Positions 33,669 through 42,761 of a stretch of 64,000 bases of DNA are shown here, one piece after another. The first letter of the stretch is position 1; every line of letters starts with the position of its first letter. Source of the DNA: Duganella radicis (GTDB lineage: Bacteria > Pseudomonadota > Gammaproteobacteria > Burkholderiales > Burkholderiaceae_D); contig NZ_WNKY01000002.1 of the NCBI RefSeq assembly GCF_009720825.1, forward strand, positions 1 to 64,000, read 5' to 3'. Position numbers and translations under genes: made by a program. Under the pieces are notes generated by a model, which saw only the letters and a program-made list of their open reading frames with translations, was not told the origin of the DNA and searched no databases.

Positions 33669-35600
33669 TTAACTGTCGAGCAGATGGCGCAGGCCGCTGG
33701 CACGCTGGGTGCGCTGGCCGATGGCGTCCAGCAGCACCTGGCCATTTGGCGTGAGTAACGTAAAGTAGTCGCGGGCGCGGGTGATGCCGGTATAGACCAA
33801 CTCCCGCGCCAACATGCCTCCCCCCTCTTTCGGCAACACCATGGCGGTATGCAAGAACTCCGAACCTTGTGATTTATGCACCGTCATGGCAAACGCGGTT
33901 TCGACGTTTCTTAATCTTGTGGCAAGCACGCTGCGTACCTTTTCGCCTTCCGAAAAGTACACCCGCAACGCGCCGGGACGCAGCGGATCGGGCAGGGTCA
34001 GGCCTATATCGCCGTTGAACACCCCGGTCGCGTAGTCGTTGCGGGTGACCATGACCGGCCGCCCGACGTACCATTCGCCGGTTCTCTTGAGCAAGCCGCC
34101 TGCTTGCAACCTTTGCTCAATTGCATCATTGAGTCCCGACACGCCCCACTCGCCCTCGCGCACCGCGCACAAAATCCGGAAGCTCTCAAAGGCTTTCAGA
34201 ATGGCAAGTTGTACGATCTCATCGTGAACCGGCGGCATATTCTTGATTAATTGCAAATAGCCGCGATAGCCATTCTGAGCCAGTTGCAGCAGGTCTGAAG
34301 CCTGCGCCAGATCGGTCCAGGCCACCTTGCCGTCTTGTCCAGCACGCAATATTTCTACCGCGCGCGCCGCGTCGCCTGCGTTCACCGCCAGCGCCAGCGC
34401 GCCGATCGGGCCGCCGAAACGGCGGCTTTCGCGCAGCATCACGGTCTGCTGGGCGATCGGTCCGCCGTGGCCGGCAAAACTGTCCGGGATCCGCTGACCG
34501 GTGCTGGCATGCACATATGACAAGGTTTCCGGCAGATACTCCCCTGCTTCGGCGTTGTGGCAGAGGTCGCCCAACACCGCCCCTGCCTCGACCGAGGCCA
34601 GCTGATCCTTGTCACCCAGCAAGATCAGTGTGGCATTTTGCGGCAAGGCTGCCAGCAGCGCGGACATCATTTCCAAATGGATCATTGATGCCTCATCAAC
34701 AATCAGCACATCGACGTCCAACTGATTGCCGGCGTGATGTTGGAAGGCCCGGGTGTCCGGCCGCGCACCCAGCAGGCTGTGCAGCGTTCGCGCCGCCCCC
34801 ATCCGGGCCGCGAGCTCGCGCAACGGCAGCGCAGCGCCGACTTTTTCCGCCAGCTCATCCAGCGCACTATCGATCGATTGCTTGAGCCGCGCCGCCGCCT
34901 TGCCGGTGGGTGCCGCCAGCGCCACGCGCAGGCCGGTGCGCTGCTCGCCGGCCGTGGCAAACAGCAAGGCCAGCAGGCGCGCCACGGTATAAGTCTTGCC
35001 GGTGCCCGGGCCGCCGGTGATGATGCCCAGCTTGCCACGCATGGCCACCGCGCAGGCGACCTTTTGCCAGTCTGTGCCGCCGCCGCGCGCCGCATGCGGG
35101 AACAGGATATCCAGCCAGCGGCGAATCTCGGCCGTTTCCGCATCAGCATCCGCCGCCAGCACGCCGCCCAGCGCGCGCGCGCGAACCGCGCCAGCGACGT
35201 GGGTTTCGTCCCGCCAGTAGCGGCGCAGGTAGAGGCGGTCGCCATCCAGCACCAGCGGCTGGTTGATGTCGTCACCGCCGACCGGCCACACCTGGCGGCA
35301 ATCCGCCAGCAAGGCGCGCCAGGTCGTCACGTCGGCCGGCCAGTCGCCGACCGCTGCACGCAGGTCGTGCCATTCGTCGCCACTCCAGCCCAGCAGCGCG
35401 GCCGGGTCGGCATTCAGTTCGCTCAACAGCAGGCAGCTGTGGCCGCGTCCTTCCAGCTCGGACAGCAGCACGCAGGCCACCATCAATTGCGGCGAGCTGT
35501 CCCCCACCGAAGCGATAAAACGGGCGAAAGCGCCGCTCAGGCGGCGCAACTGGCCGGCCTCGGTCAGCGCATCGACTTGCGCGAAAAATGCCTCATTCAT
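33669..35600 (-). CDS. recD: Exodeoxyribonuclease V subunit alpha RecD
   Basis: 643 residues from ATG 35600, which overlaps the recB stop by eight bases. SF1 helicase of the RecBCD complex, the 5'-3' motor. Walker A is GGPGTGKT (K202), Walker B VLIVDEASMI, and the C-terminal motif FAMTVHKSQGSEF is typical. Length is close to E. coli RecD (608). Last gene of the recC-recB-recD operon. Confidence 0.96.
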   Translation of the reverse strand: MNEAFFAQVDALTEAGQLRRLSGAFARFIASVGDSSPQLMVACVLLSELEGRGHSCLLLSELNADPAALLGWSGDEWHDLRAAVGDWPADVTTWRALLADCRQVWPVGGDDINQPLVLDGDRLYLRRYWRDETHVAGAVRARALGGVLAADADAETAEIRRWLDILFPHAARGGGTDWQKVACAVAMRGKLGIITGGPGTGKTYTVARLLALLFATAGEQRTGLRVALAAPTGKAAARLKQSIDSALDELAEKVGAALPLRELAARMGAARTLHSLLGARPDTRAFQHHAGNQLDVDVLIVDEASMIHLEMMSALLAALPQNATLILLGDKDQLASVEAGAVLGDLCHNAEAGEYLPETLSYVHASTGQRIPDSFAGHGGPIAQQTVMLRESRRFGGPIGALALAVNAGDAARAVEILRAGQDGKVAWTDLAQASDLLQLAQNGYRGYLQLIKNMPPVHDEIVQLAILKAFESFRILCAVREGEWGVSGLNDAIEQRLQAGGLLKRTGEWYVGRPVMVTRNDYATGVFNGDIGLTLPDPLRPGALRVYFSEGEKVRSVLATRLRNVETAFAMTVHKSQGSEFLHTAMVLPKEGGGMLARELVYTGITRARDYFTLLTPNGQVLLDAIGQRTQRASGLRHLLDS

Positions 35601-38600
35601 GACTCGCACCCAGCAGGCTATCCAGCCCGTCCAGTAACTCGGGATCGGGCTCGATCCGGTAACAGCCGCGCGTTTGCGGGTTGCCTATGCCGCGCAGGAA
35701 CATAAAGATGGCGCCACCCAGCTGTTCGGCCGGATCGTAGGCCTCGCCGAGGCGGCTTTGCAGCAGCCGGTGCAGCGCCAGCATATAAATCGCCCCCTGG
35801 ATATCGTAGCGATGCTCGGCCATGGCGCCGATCAGCGCCGGCTCGTGATAAGCCGCGTCGCTGCCGCCCAGCGCATTCGATTTGTAGTCCAGCACCCAGT
35901 AACGGCCCTCGTGTTCGAACACCAGATCGCAGAAACCTTTCAGCATGCCGTGCAGCTCGCGCTCCGGCAGCGCGGGACGTGCGGCGCCACCCAGCAGGTG
36001 CTCGGCGCACAGGCGGTCCAGCGCACCGGTGGTCAGATGGTCGCTCGGGAACCAGAATTCCATCTCCGGCAGCGGCACGGCGATGCTGCTCAGCGGCGCA
36101 TCGAGATAAGGCAGCGGCGTGCGCGCGATTTCGCGCAGCCACGCCAGTGTGTCTTCCTGCCGGTTGCCCCAGCCGGCGCGCTCCACGCGGCGTGTCAGGC
36201 GCGCTTCAAAGTTTTCATGATCGACGATGGCAAAGCCCTCCTGCCCCATCCACTCCAGCTGCTCGTGCAGGAAATTGCCGGGCACCGAGCCGCGCGGGAA
36301 GCGATGCCACGGCGCGTCTTCCACTCGCGTCGGCTGCGTGGTCGGCAGGTCGGCTTCCAGCAGTTTTTCCTGCAAGGCGTCGCGCGGCACCAGACCGTCG
36401 GCGCTGATCACGCCCGTCGGGCCGGTGCGGCGCGCCAGCGAACTGAAACTGCCGACCGCCCAATTGCGCTCGAAATGGCCGCCGTAATGGCGCGGGTCCA
36501 GCAACGGCGGGCGTTGTTCCACGCGACTCAGGCGCGTGACGTGCTGCGCGCCCATCGCCAGCGTGGTCAGTCTGATGTCGTCGCAGTCCTGGCAAGCGTG
36601 CTGCCAGCGTTCCATCATCAAGTCCGACGGCAGCGGCGAGCCGCCGGTCAGCAGATAGCCAAGCGCCGATTCGTGCAGCGTATTGTCGCCCGCCTTGCGC
36701 GCCGACAGCGCGGTCACGCCCAGCCACAGGAAGTGACGTGCACGCGTCAGCGCCACGTACATCAGGCGCAGGTCTTCCTGCAAGCGGGCGCGCTCCACCA
36801 GTTCCATCGCGGTGTCGGTCAGCGCCATGTCGATGCGGCGCACGCCATCATCGTCGCTGAATTCGAAGAAGCTGCGGTTGCGCCGCTCGACCTTGCGCGC
36901 GGTGACGGCAAACGGCAAATACACCAGAGGGTATTCCAGGCCCTTGGATTTGTGGACCGTGACCACTTTCACCAACTCCGCATCGCTTTCCAGGCGCAGC
37001 ACACGCTCGTCACCCGCTCCCTCGCCGCCTTCGATCTGCTCGGCGAGCCAGCGGATCAACGCCTGTTCACCATCCAGCTGGCGGCTGGCCGATTGCAGCA
37101 GTTCGGCCAGATGCAGCAGATTGGTCAAACGGCGTTCGCCCCCGACTTGCTGCAACAGGGCCGCCGGCAGTTGCAGCTCGTGGATGAAGCGACGCAGCAT
37201 GGCCAGTACGCCTTGCCGCTGCCAGATGAGGTGCAGCGTTTTCAGTTGTTCGACACGCTCTTCCCATGCCAGTTCGTCCGAGGACAAGCGCGCCAGTTCG
37301 GCCAGCGGCAGGCCGGCCGTGGGGGTGGCGAAGGCGGCGCGCGCCAGTGCGCCATCGAGCGGATTGGCAACCGCTGACAGCCAGCGCAGCACGTCGGCCG
37401 CTTCCTCGCTGTCGGTGACAGAGTCCTTGTCCGACAAATAGACGCTCGGCACGCCGCGCCGTTGCAGCGCGCGGCGGATGGCGGCGGCTTCCTTGCGGTC
37501 GCGCACCAGCACCGCGATGTCGGCCGGTTGCAGACGCTCGAAGCCATGCCCGCCGCCATCGAAGCCAGTGCGCTCGTCGTTCAGACGCGCGACGATGTCT
37601 TCGGCGCAGTGATGGGCGAAGAATTCGCGGTAGCTGTCGGCCTTGAGATCTTGCGCCGCGCTGCATGCGATCACCAGCGCCGGCACGTCGCCGGCAGCAT
37701 CGACCATTCGCTCCTTGCGGCCCTTGGCGCCCACCGCCTCGAACGGCAGCGGGTTTTCGCGCGTGTGGATGTCGCGGAAGCGGAAGGCGCCGCGCGGGAA
37801 GCCTTCGCCCGCCGCGCGGCCTTCGGCGTGCAGGAAAAGGTGGTTGACCGCATCCACTACCGGCTTGGTCGAGCGGTAATTGGTGCCCAACTGGTAGTGA
37901 CGGCCCGCTGTGGCGCGGCGCGCGGACAGGTAGCTGTGGATGTCGGCGCCGCGGAAGCCGTAGATCGACTGCTTGGGGTCTCCGATCAGGAACAGGCCTG
38001 TGGCCGGGTCATTGTCCGCCACGCGATACAGTGCGTTGAAGATCTGGTACTGGTTGGGCGCCGTGTCCTGGAATTCGTCGACCAGCGCCACCGGGTATTG
38101 GTCGGTGATGCGCTTGCGCAGCGCCGCGCCATTCTCGCCTTGCAGCGCGGCGTTGAGGCGATCCAGCATGTCGGCAAAGCCGAACTGGCGGCTGCGTTTT
38201 TTCAGTTCGGCCATGCGGTCGGCCACCGCCGCCGCCGCGTGGCGGTAGAGCGCATGCGACAGCGGTTCGATGTCGGCCAGCGCCTGTTTCAATGGCTGGG
38301 TGGCGTCGAAGTCCTCCGGCACCACGGTGCTGAAGTTTTTGGCGAAGGCATCTTCCAGGCCTTCGGGCGTGAGGCGGTTCCATGCCGTGTCCGAAATATC
38401 GGGCATGACGAGGGCCGGATTCTGCGCCCATTCGCGCAGGCCGTTAAACCACGCCACCAGCGAATCTGGGCGCATCTTGTTACCGTTGAAGCACTTGGGG
38501 TCGACCGCGCGGTGCTGGGCGATCCATTGCTCCATGCGGCTGGCACGCTCGTACCAGCCAGCCTTGAGTTGCGCGAGCTGCGCCTGCTGTTCGCGCTGCA

Positions 38601-39300
38601 CGGCGGCGATCAGCACGCCCAGCGACTCGCCGCGTCCGGCCGCGTCGCCGATGATGTCGGCACGCTTGACCAGTTCGCGGATCGAGGATTTCAACGCACC
38701 GACGTCGCCCCAGCAGGACAGCAGCGCTTCCAGCGAGACCGCATTCAGCGGATAGACTTGCTGGCGCCAGTAATCGTTGGCGGCGTCCTCGAACAGCGCT
38801 TGCTCGTCGCTGACCAGTTCTTCGTCAAACAGGCTGCCGCTGTCGAAGGCATGCTCGCGCAGCATGCGCTGGCACCAGGCGTCGATGGTGAAGATGGCCG
38901 CTTCGTCCATGGTTTCGGCGGCCAGTTGCAGGCGGTGCGCAGCCTGCTGCTGCGCGCTGTAGTCGGGATAGGATTCCAGCAGCGCCTCAAGATAGTCGTC
39001 ACGCTGGCTGCGCGGCTCCTCAGCGCGGAAATACGCCGCCGCTTCCACCAGCCGCTCGCGCACCCGGTTCGACAGTTCGCGCGTGGCGGCCCGGGTGAAG
39101 GTCATCACCAGGATATCGGCCGGTAGCAGCGGGCGCTGATAGGCGTTGTCGCCGCCATGGCCCAACACCAGCCGCACGTACAGCGCGGCGATGGTCCAGG
39201 TTTTGCCGGTGCCGGCGCTGGCCTCGATCAGGCGCGAGCCGTGCAGCGGGAAGGTCAGCGGCGCGAGCTGGTTGGCGGCGGTTGCGCTCACATCACTCAT
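35593..39300 (-). CDS. recB: Exodeoxyribonuclease V subunit beta RecB
   Basis: 1235 residues from ATG 39300, which overlaps the recC stop in ATGA; a longer frame to 39351 would run into recC. UvrD-type helicase (Walker A ASAGTGKT, K33; VDEFQDT Walker B; VTVHKSKGLEYPLVYLP) fused to a C-terminal nuclease domain with the catalytic D1138-Y-K1140 (WVLDYKSNALG). It repairs double-strand breaks and degrades foreign linear DNA, with Chi control in complex with RecC. Confidence 0.97.
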   Translation of the reverse strand: MSDVSATAANQLAPLTFPLHGSRLIEASAGTGKTWTIAALYVRLVLGHGGDNAYQRPLLPADILVMTFTRAATRELSNRVRERLVEAAAYFRAEEPRSQRDDYLEALLESYPDYSAQQQAAHRLQLAAETMDEAAIFTIDAWCQRMLREHAFDSGSLFDEELVSDEQALFEDAANDYWRQQVYPLNAVSLEALLSCWGDVGALKSSIRELVKRADIIGDAAGRGESLGVLIAAVQREQQAQLAQLKAGWYERASRMEQWIAQHRAVDPKCFNGNKMRPDSLVAWFNGLREWAQNPALVMPDISDTAWNRLTPEGLEDAFAKNFSTVVPEDFDATQPLKQALADIEPLSHALYRHAAAAVADRMAELKKRSRQFGFADMLDRLNAALQGENGAALRKRITDQYPVALVDEFQDTAPNQYQIFNALYRVADNDPATGLFLIGDPKQSIYGFRGADIHSYLSARRATAGRHYQLGTNYRSTKPVVDAVNHLFLHAEGRAAGEGFPRGAFRFRDIHTRENPLPFEAVGAKGRKERMVDAAGDVPALVIACSAAQDLKADSYREFFAHHCAEDIVARLNDERTGFDGGGHGFERLQPADIAVLVRDRKEAAAIRRALQRRGVPSVYLSDKDSVTDSEEAADVLRWLSAVANPLDGALARAAFATPTAGLPLAELARLSSDELAWEERVEQLKTLHLIWQRQGVLAMLRRFIHELQLPAALLQQVGGERRLTNLLHLAELLQSASRQLDGEQALIRWLAEQIEGGEGAGDERVLRLESDAELVKVVTVHKSKGLEYPLVYLPFAVTARKVERRNRSFFEFSDDDGVRRIDMALTDTAMELVERARLQEDLRLMYVALTRARHFLWLGVTALSARKAGDNTLHESALGYLLTGGSPLPSDLMMERWQHACQDCDDIRLTTLAMGAQHVTRLSRVEQRPPLLDPRHYGGHFERNWAVGSFSSLARRTGPTGVISADGLVPRDALQEKLLEADLPTTQPTRVEDAPWHRFPRGSVPGNFLHEQLEWMGQEGFAIVDHENFEARLTRRVERAGWGNRQEDTLAWLREIARTPLPYLDAPLSSIAVPLPEMEFWFPSDHLTTGALDRLCAEHLLGGAARPALPERELHGMLKGFCDLVFEHEGRYWVLDYKSNALGGSDAAYHEPALIGAMAEHRYDIQGAIYMLALHRLLQSRLGEAYDPAEQLGGAIFMFLRGIGNPQTRGCYRIEPDPELLDGLDSLLGASHE

Positions 39301-42300
39301 TGCGCGCCCTCGCCGTCGATCTGTTCTATCGTGATGTAGTGTTCCATCCATTCGGCCAGCGGGCCATACAGGGCGCGCGATACGTCGTCAAAATCCGGCT
39401 CTGCGCTCAGCGCGGCGAAGTCCGGCCACAGGCGCCTGAGGCACAGGTCTTCGTTCTCGCCACCGATATCGAAGCCGCCATCGTAGACCGCGCGCGGATC
39501 GCCTTCCTGCGCCAGGGCCAGCGCGGTTTTGCAGACGGTGGGCAGCGGGCGGTTCATGCCATCGCGCCACAGGCAGACCAGTTCGCGCAGGGCTTCCCGC
39601 GCCACTTCGGGCGGCAGCGGTTTCATGGTGACGATGGCGTCGCGGGCGACCAGATAACCGGTGACCTGCATGCCGGTGGCCGACACGCCCAACTGGCGCA
39701 GCCACATCGCAATCAGCTTGTCGCCACGCGGCTTGCCCTGCTTGTCGGCCACGCGCGAGGACATCTGCGCCAGCCACACGGTTTCGCTGCCGTTGCTGCG
39801 CAACTGGTCGATCCAGTCGTCCAGCGGCACACCGGCCAGCTCCAGATTCAACGCCACTTTCGGCGCCGGCAGTTCGTAGTGCTGGCGCAAGGTCAGCCAC
39901 GCGCAGCGCACCGGCACCAGCGCTTGCACCAATTGGTCCTGGTACTGCTGGCCGATCAAACCGATGGGCAGCACGCCTTCGCGCGCCAGGCGTTCGGCGC
40001 GCTGGGTCAGTTTGTCGTAGACCTGGTCGATTTCTTCCGGCGTGTCGGCGTCATCGAGCATGGTGTCTTCCAGCAGGTAGCGTTCGAGCGCGTTGAGCGA
40101 GAACGGTTCTTCGTCTTCACCCACCAGAGCGGCCTCGCCGAACATCACGCCCAGACGCTGGCGGAAGAAGAAGCGCACCGGCTGACGCAGGAAGTTGTGC
40201 AGCTGGCCGAGCTTGAGGCGGAATTTGTCGTCGATGTCGAACGGCGGCAGTTCGGCGGTTGCGCCGGCGTCGCTGGCGTCGCCGTGCGCTTCGCGCCATT
40301 CGCGCGCGTAGGTCAGCAGGCCGCCGTCCTCGAAGTAGCGGCGGCTGAATGGCTGCAAGGCATGCTCCGTGGTGCGCGCGCGCAGGTCCAGCTGCCAGCC
40401 ATTGACCAGATAATCGCGCAACTGCGACACCAGCACCGATGGCGGCTGTTCGCTGTTGTCGCGCACATTGCGTCCGACCCAGCTGATATACAACTTGTCG
40501 CGTGCGGCCAGCACGGCTTCCAGCATCAGGTAGCGGTCGTCGTCGCGGCGCGAACGGTCGCCCGGACGCGCCATGCCCGGCTGCGCCAGCAGGTCAAAGT
40601 CGGCCTTGGGCGCGCGGCGCGGGAAGTCGCCGTCGTTCATGCCCAGCAGGCAGACCACGCGGAACGGCACGGCGCGCATCGGCATCAGCGTGCAGAAGGT
40701 GACGCCGCCGGAGACGAATTGGTGATTCAGCGTCGGCTCGTCCATCAATCCCAGCCAGGCTTCACGCAGCACCGCCAGCGGCACGGCTTCTTCGTAGCCG
40801 GCGCCCTCGCAGGTGTCCAGCCATTTATTCAGTGCGTCGTCCAGCAGCGCCAGCGTGAGGCGGTCGCCCTCCTCGTTGGATTGGAAGAAGGCCGCCAGCA
40901 GCGCGCGCGCCTGCACGCCCCATTCGGCCGGCGTGCGCGACTCGGCCAGCACGGCGCGCCAGTGCAGCAACGCTTCCACCAACTGCGCCAGCGAGCCGGC
41001 CAACGCGGCATCCAGTCCGCCGACTTCAGCGTACGGCTGGATGCCGGCGAAGCTGCCGCCATCGTTGCCGCCAGCGCCGCTGGCATAACCAAGCAGCATG
41101 CGGCGCACGCCGAAGATCCAGGCATTCTGTTCGCCGGCCGGACCGAGACCCAGGCCGCTGCGGTGCTGCTGGTCCAGGCCCCAGCGCACGCCGGCGCCTT
41201 CGATCCAGCGGCCCAGCGTGGGCAGGTCGTCGTCATGCAGGCCGAAACGCGCGGCCAGGGCCGGCACATCCAGCAGGTCGCGCACCTCGCTCTGGCGGCA
41301 GCGCTGCTGCGGCAATCGCAGCAGCCATTCCAGCGCCACCAGCAGCGGATTGACGCTGCGGTCGTTGACGTCGCCGATCTCGAACGGGATGTAGCGCGCG
41401 TCGGTGCGGCGATGCTGGGCGAAGACGGCATGAATGGCGGCCGAGAAGGTGTCGATGTCCGGCACCATCACCACCACGTCGCGCGGGCGCAGCGGACGGC
41501 CGCTGTGTTCCGCCTCGGCGAACATGTGCAGCAACTGGTCGTGCAGCACTTCCACTTCGCGCTGCACGCTGTGGGTGACGTGGAATTCGATCGAGCGGTC
41601 GTGGTCCGGCGGCGGTGTGTGCGGGTGTTCGGACAGCGGCAATAATTCACGCACGGCGGCCTGCACTTGCGTCAACAGGGTGTCCCCCTCGCCTTCGCTG
41701 AACAGGTCCACGCGCAGCGGCGCCACCTCGTCATGTTCGGCGGCGTGGGCGTGCGCGGCTTCGTCGAATTCATCCAGCATGCGCACGAAATCGCGGCCTT
41801 GCCGCCCCCAGCTGGCCAGCAGCGGATGGCTGTGCGCGTGCAGCTCTTCCAGCGGAATCTGGCCCAGGTCCTGGCCGTTGCGCAACTGCTGGCGGCGGTG
41901 CGCGCTGCGCAGCAGGTCGCGGCCTTCGATGATGTCGCCCCAGTAGTACTGGCAGGGATTCGGCACCGCCAGCAGCACTTGCGTGTAGCGCGCGATGGAG
42001 GCCAGCGCCTGCAAGGTCTGGAACGGCAGCGCCGACACGCCGAAGATCACCACCCGCCGCGGCAGGCGGCCCAGCGGCTCCTCGCCGGCGGCGCTGGCGC
42101 GCACGAATTCGGTGTGGACGGTGGCGCGGCCGAGGCCACGCTCGTGCGGTTCGACGTCGGCGATCACCGCGCGCCACAACTGGCCTTGCCAGCGCTGGTC
42201 TTCCGGCAGCGGCGTGGCTTCGCCGCGCGCGTTGCGCAATTGATCGCGGCCGGCGGCCCAGTCGTCCAGCCAGTCGGCGCGGTACACCTGATACTGGTCG

Positions 42301-42725
42301 AACAAGTCGGCCAGGCGTTCTGCCAGTTGCAGGCGGCGCTCGGCCTCGCCGTCGGCCAGGAAGTGGCGCAGCGGCGTGAACACGGGATCGGCCAGCAGCG
42401 TAGGCAGGAGGCGCATCAGGCGCCAGGTCAGCGGGCCTTTGTCGAAGGCGGAGATGGGCGGCACGCGATCGCGCCCCAGCATACCGCGATAGGCGTCCCA
42501 CAAAAAACGCGCCGGCAGCGCCACGCGCGAGGCGGCGCAGATGCCGATTTCCTCGGCCAGCGCGATCTTGAGCCATTCGGCCACGCCGTTCGATTGCACC
42601 AGAAAGATTTCCGACTCCAGGGCCCCGAGCGGGTGGTTGCGCAGCCATTGGAAGACGGCGGCGCGCAGCGTCTCCATCTGGTTACCGTGCAAAATCAGCA
42701 GGCCGGGGGTGATGCCAGGGTGCAT
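39297..42725 (-). CDS. recC: Exodeoxyribonuclease V subunit gamma RecC
   Basis: 1142 residues, normal RecC length. N-terminal LILHGNQMETL and SEIFLVQSNGVAEWL are the RecC opening motifs; VCLLGMNDGDFPR and LREAWLGLMDEP are also family marks. RecC has an inactive helicase fold that scans for Chi. First gene of recC-recB-recD. It starts 36 bases after the stop of the upstream hybrid kinase on the same strand, so read-through is possible. Confidence 0.97.
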   Translation of the reverse strand: MHPGITPGLLILHGNQMETLRAAVFQWLRNHPLGALESEIFLVQSNGVAEWLKIALAEEIGICAASRVALPARFLWDAYRGMLGRDRVPPISAFDKGPLTWRLMRLLPTLLADPVFTPLRHFLADGEAERRLQLAERLADLFDQYQVYRADWLDDWAAGRDQLRNARGEATPLPEDQRWQGQLWRAVIADVEPHERGLGRATVHTEFVRASAAGEEPLGRLPRRVVIFGVSALPFQTLQALASIARYTQVLLAVPNPCQYYWGDIIEGRDLLRSAHRRQQLRNGQDLGQIPLEELHAHSHPLLASWGRQGRDFVRMLDEFDEAAHAHAAEHDEVAPLRVDLFSEGEGDTLLTQVQAAVRELLPLSEHPHTPPPDHDRSIEFHVTHSVQREVEVLHDQLLHMFAEAEHSGRPLRPRDVVVMVPDIDTFSAAIHAVFAQHRRTDARYIPFEIGDVNDRSVNPLLVALEWLLRLPQQRCRQSEVRDLLDVPALAARFGLHDDDLPTLGRWIEGAGVRWGLDQQHRSGLGLGPAGEQNAWIFGVRRMLLGYASGAGGNDGGSFAGIQPYAEVGGLDAALAGSLAQLVEALLHWRAVLAESRTPAEWGVQARALLAAFFQSNEEGDRLTLALLDDALNKWLDTCEGAGYEEAVPLAVLREAWLGLMDEPTLNHQFVSGGVTFCTLMPMRAVPFRVVCLLGMNDGDFPRRAPKADFDLLAQPGMARPGDRSRRDDDRYLMLEAVLAARDKLYISWVGRNVRDNSEQPPSVLVSQLRDYLVNGWQLDLRARTTEHALQPFSRRYFEDGGLLTYAREWREAHGDASDAGATAELPPFDIDDKFRLKLGQLHNFLRQPVRFFFRQRLGVMFGEAALVGEDEEPFSLNALERYLLEDTMLDDADTPEEIDQVYDKLTQRAERLAREGVLPIGLIGQQYQDQLVQALVPVRCAWLTLRQHYELPAPKVALNLELAGVPLDDWIDQLRSNGSETVWLAQMSSRVADKQGKPRGDKLIAMWLRQLGVSATGMQVTGYLVARDAIVTMKPLPPEVAREALRELVCLWRDGMNRPLPTVCKTALALAQEGDPRAVYDGGFDIGGENEDLCLRRLWPDFAALSAEPDFDDVSRALYGPLAEWMEHYITIEQIDGEGAQ

Positions 42726-42761
42726 AGGGCTCTTCAGTGTGATCGAACCCCTATTATCGCT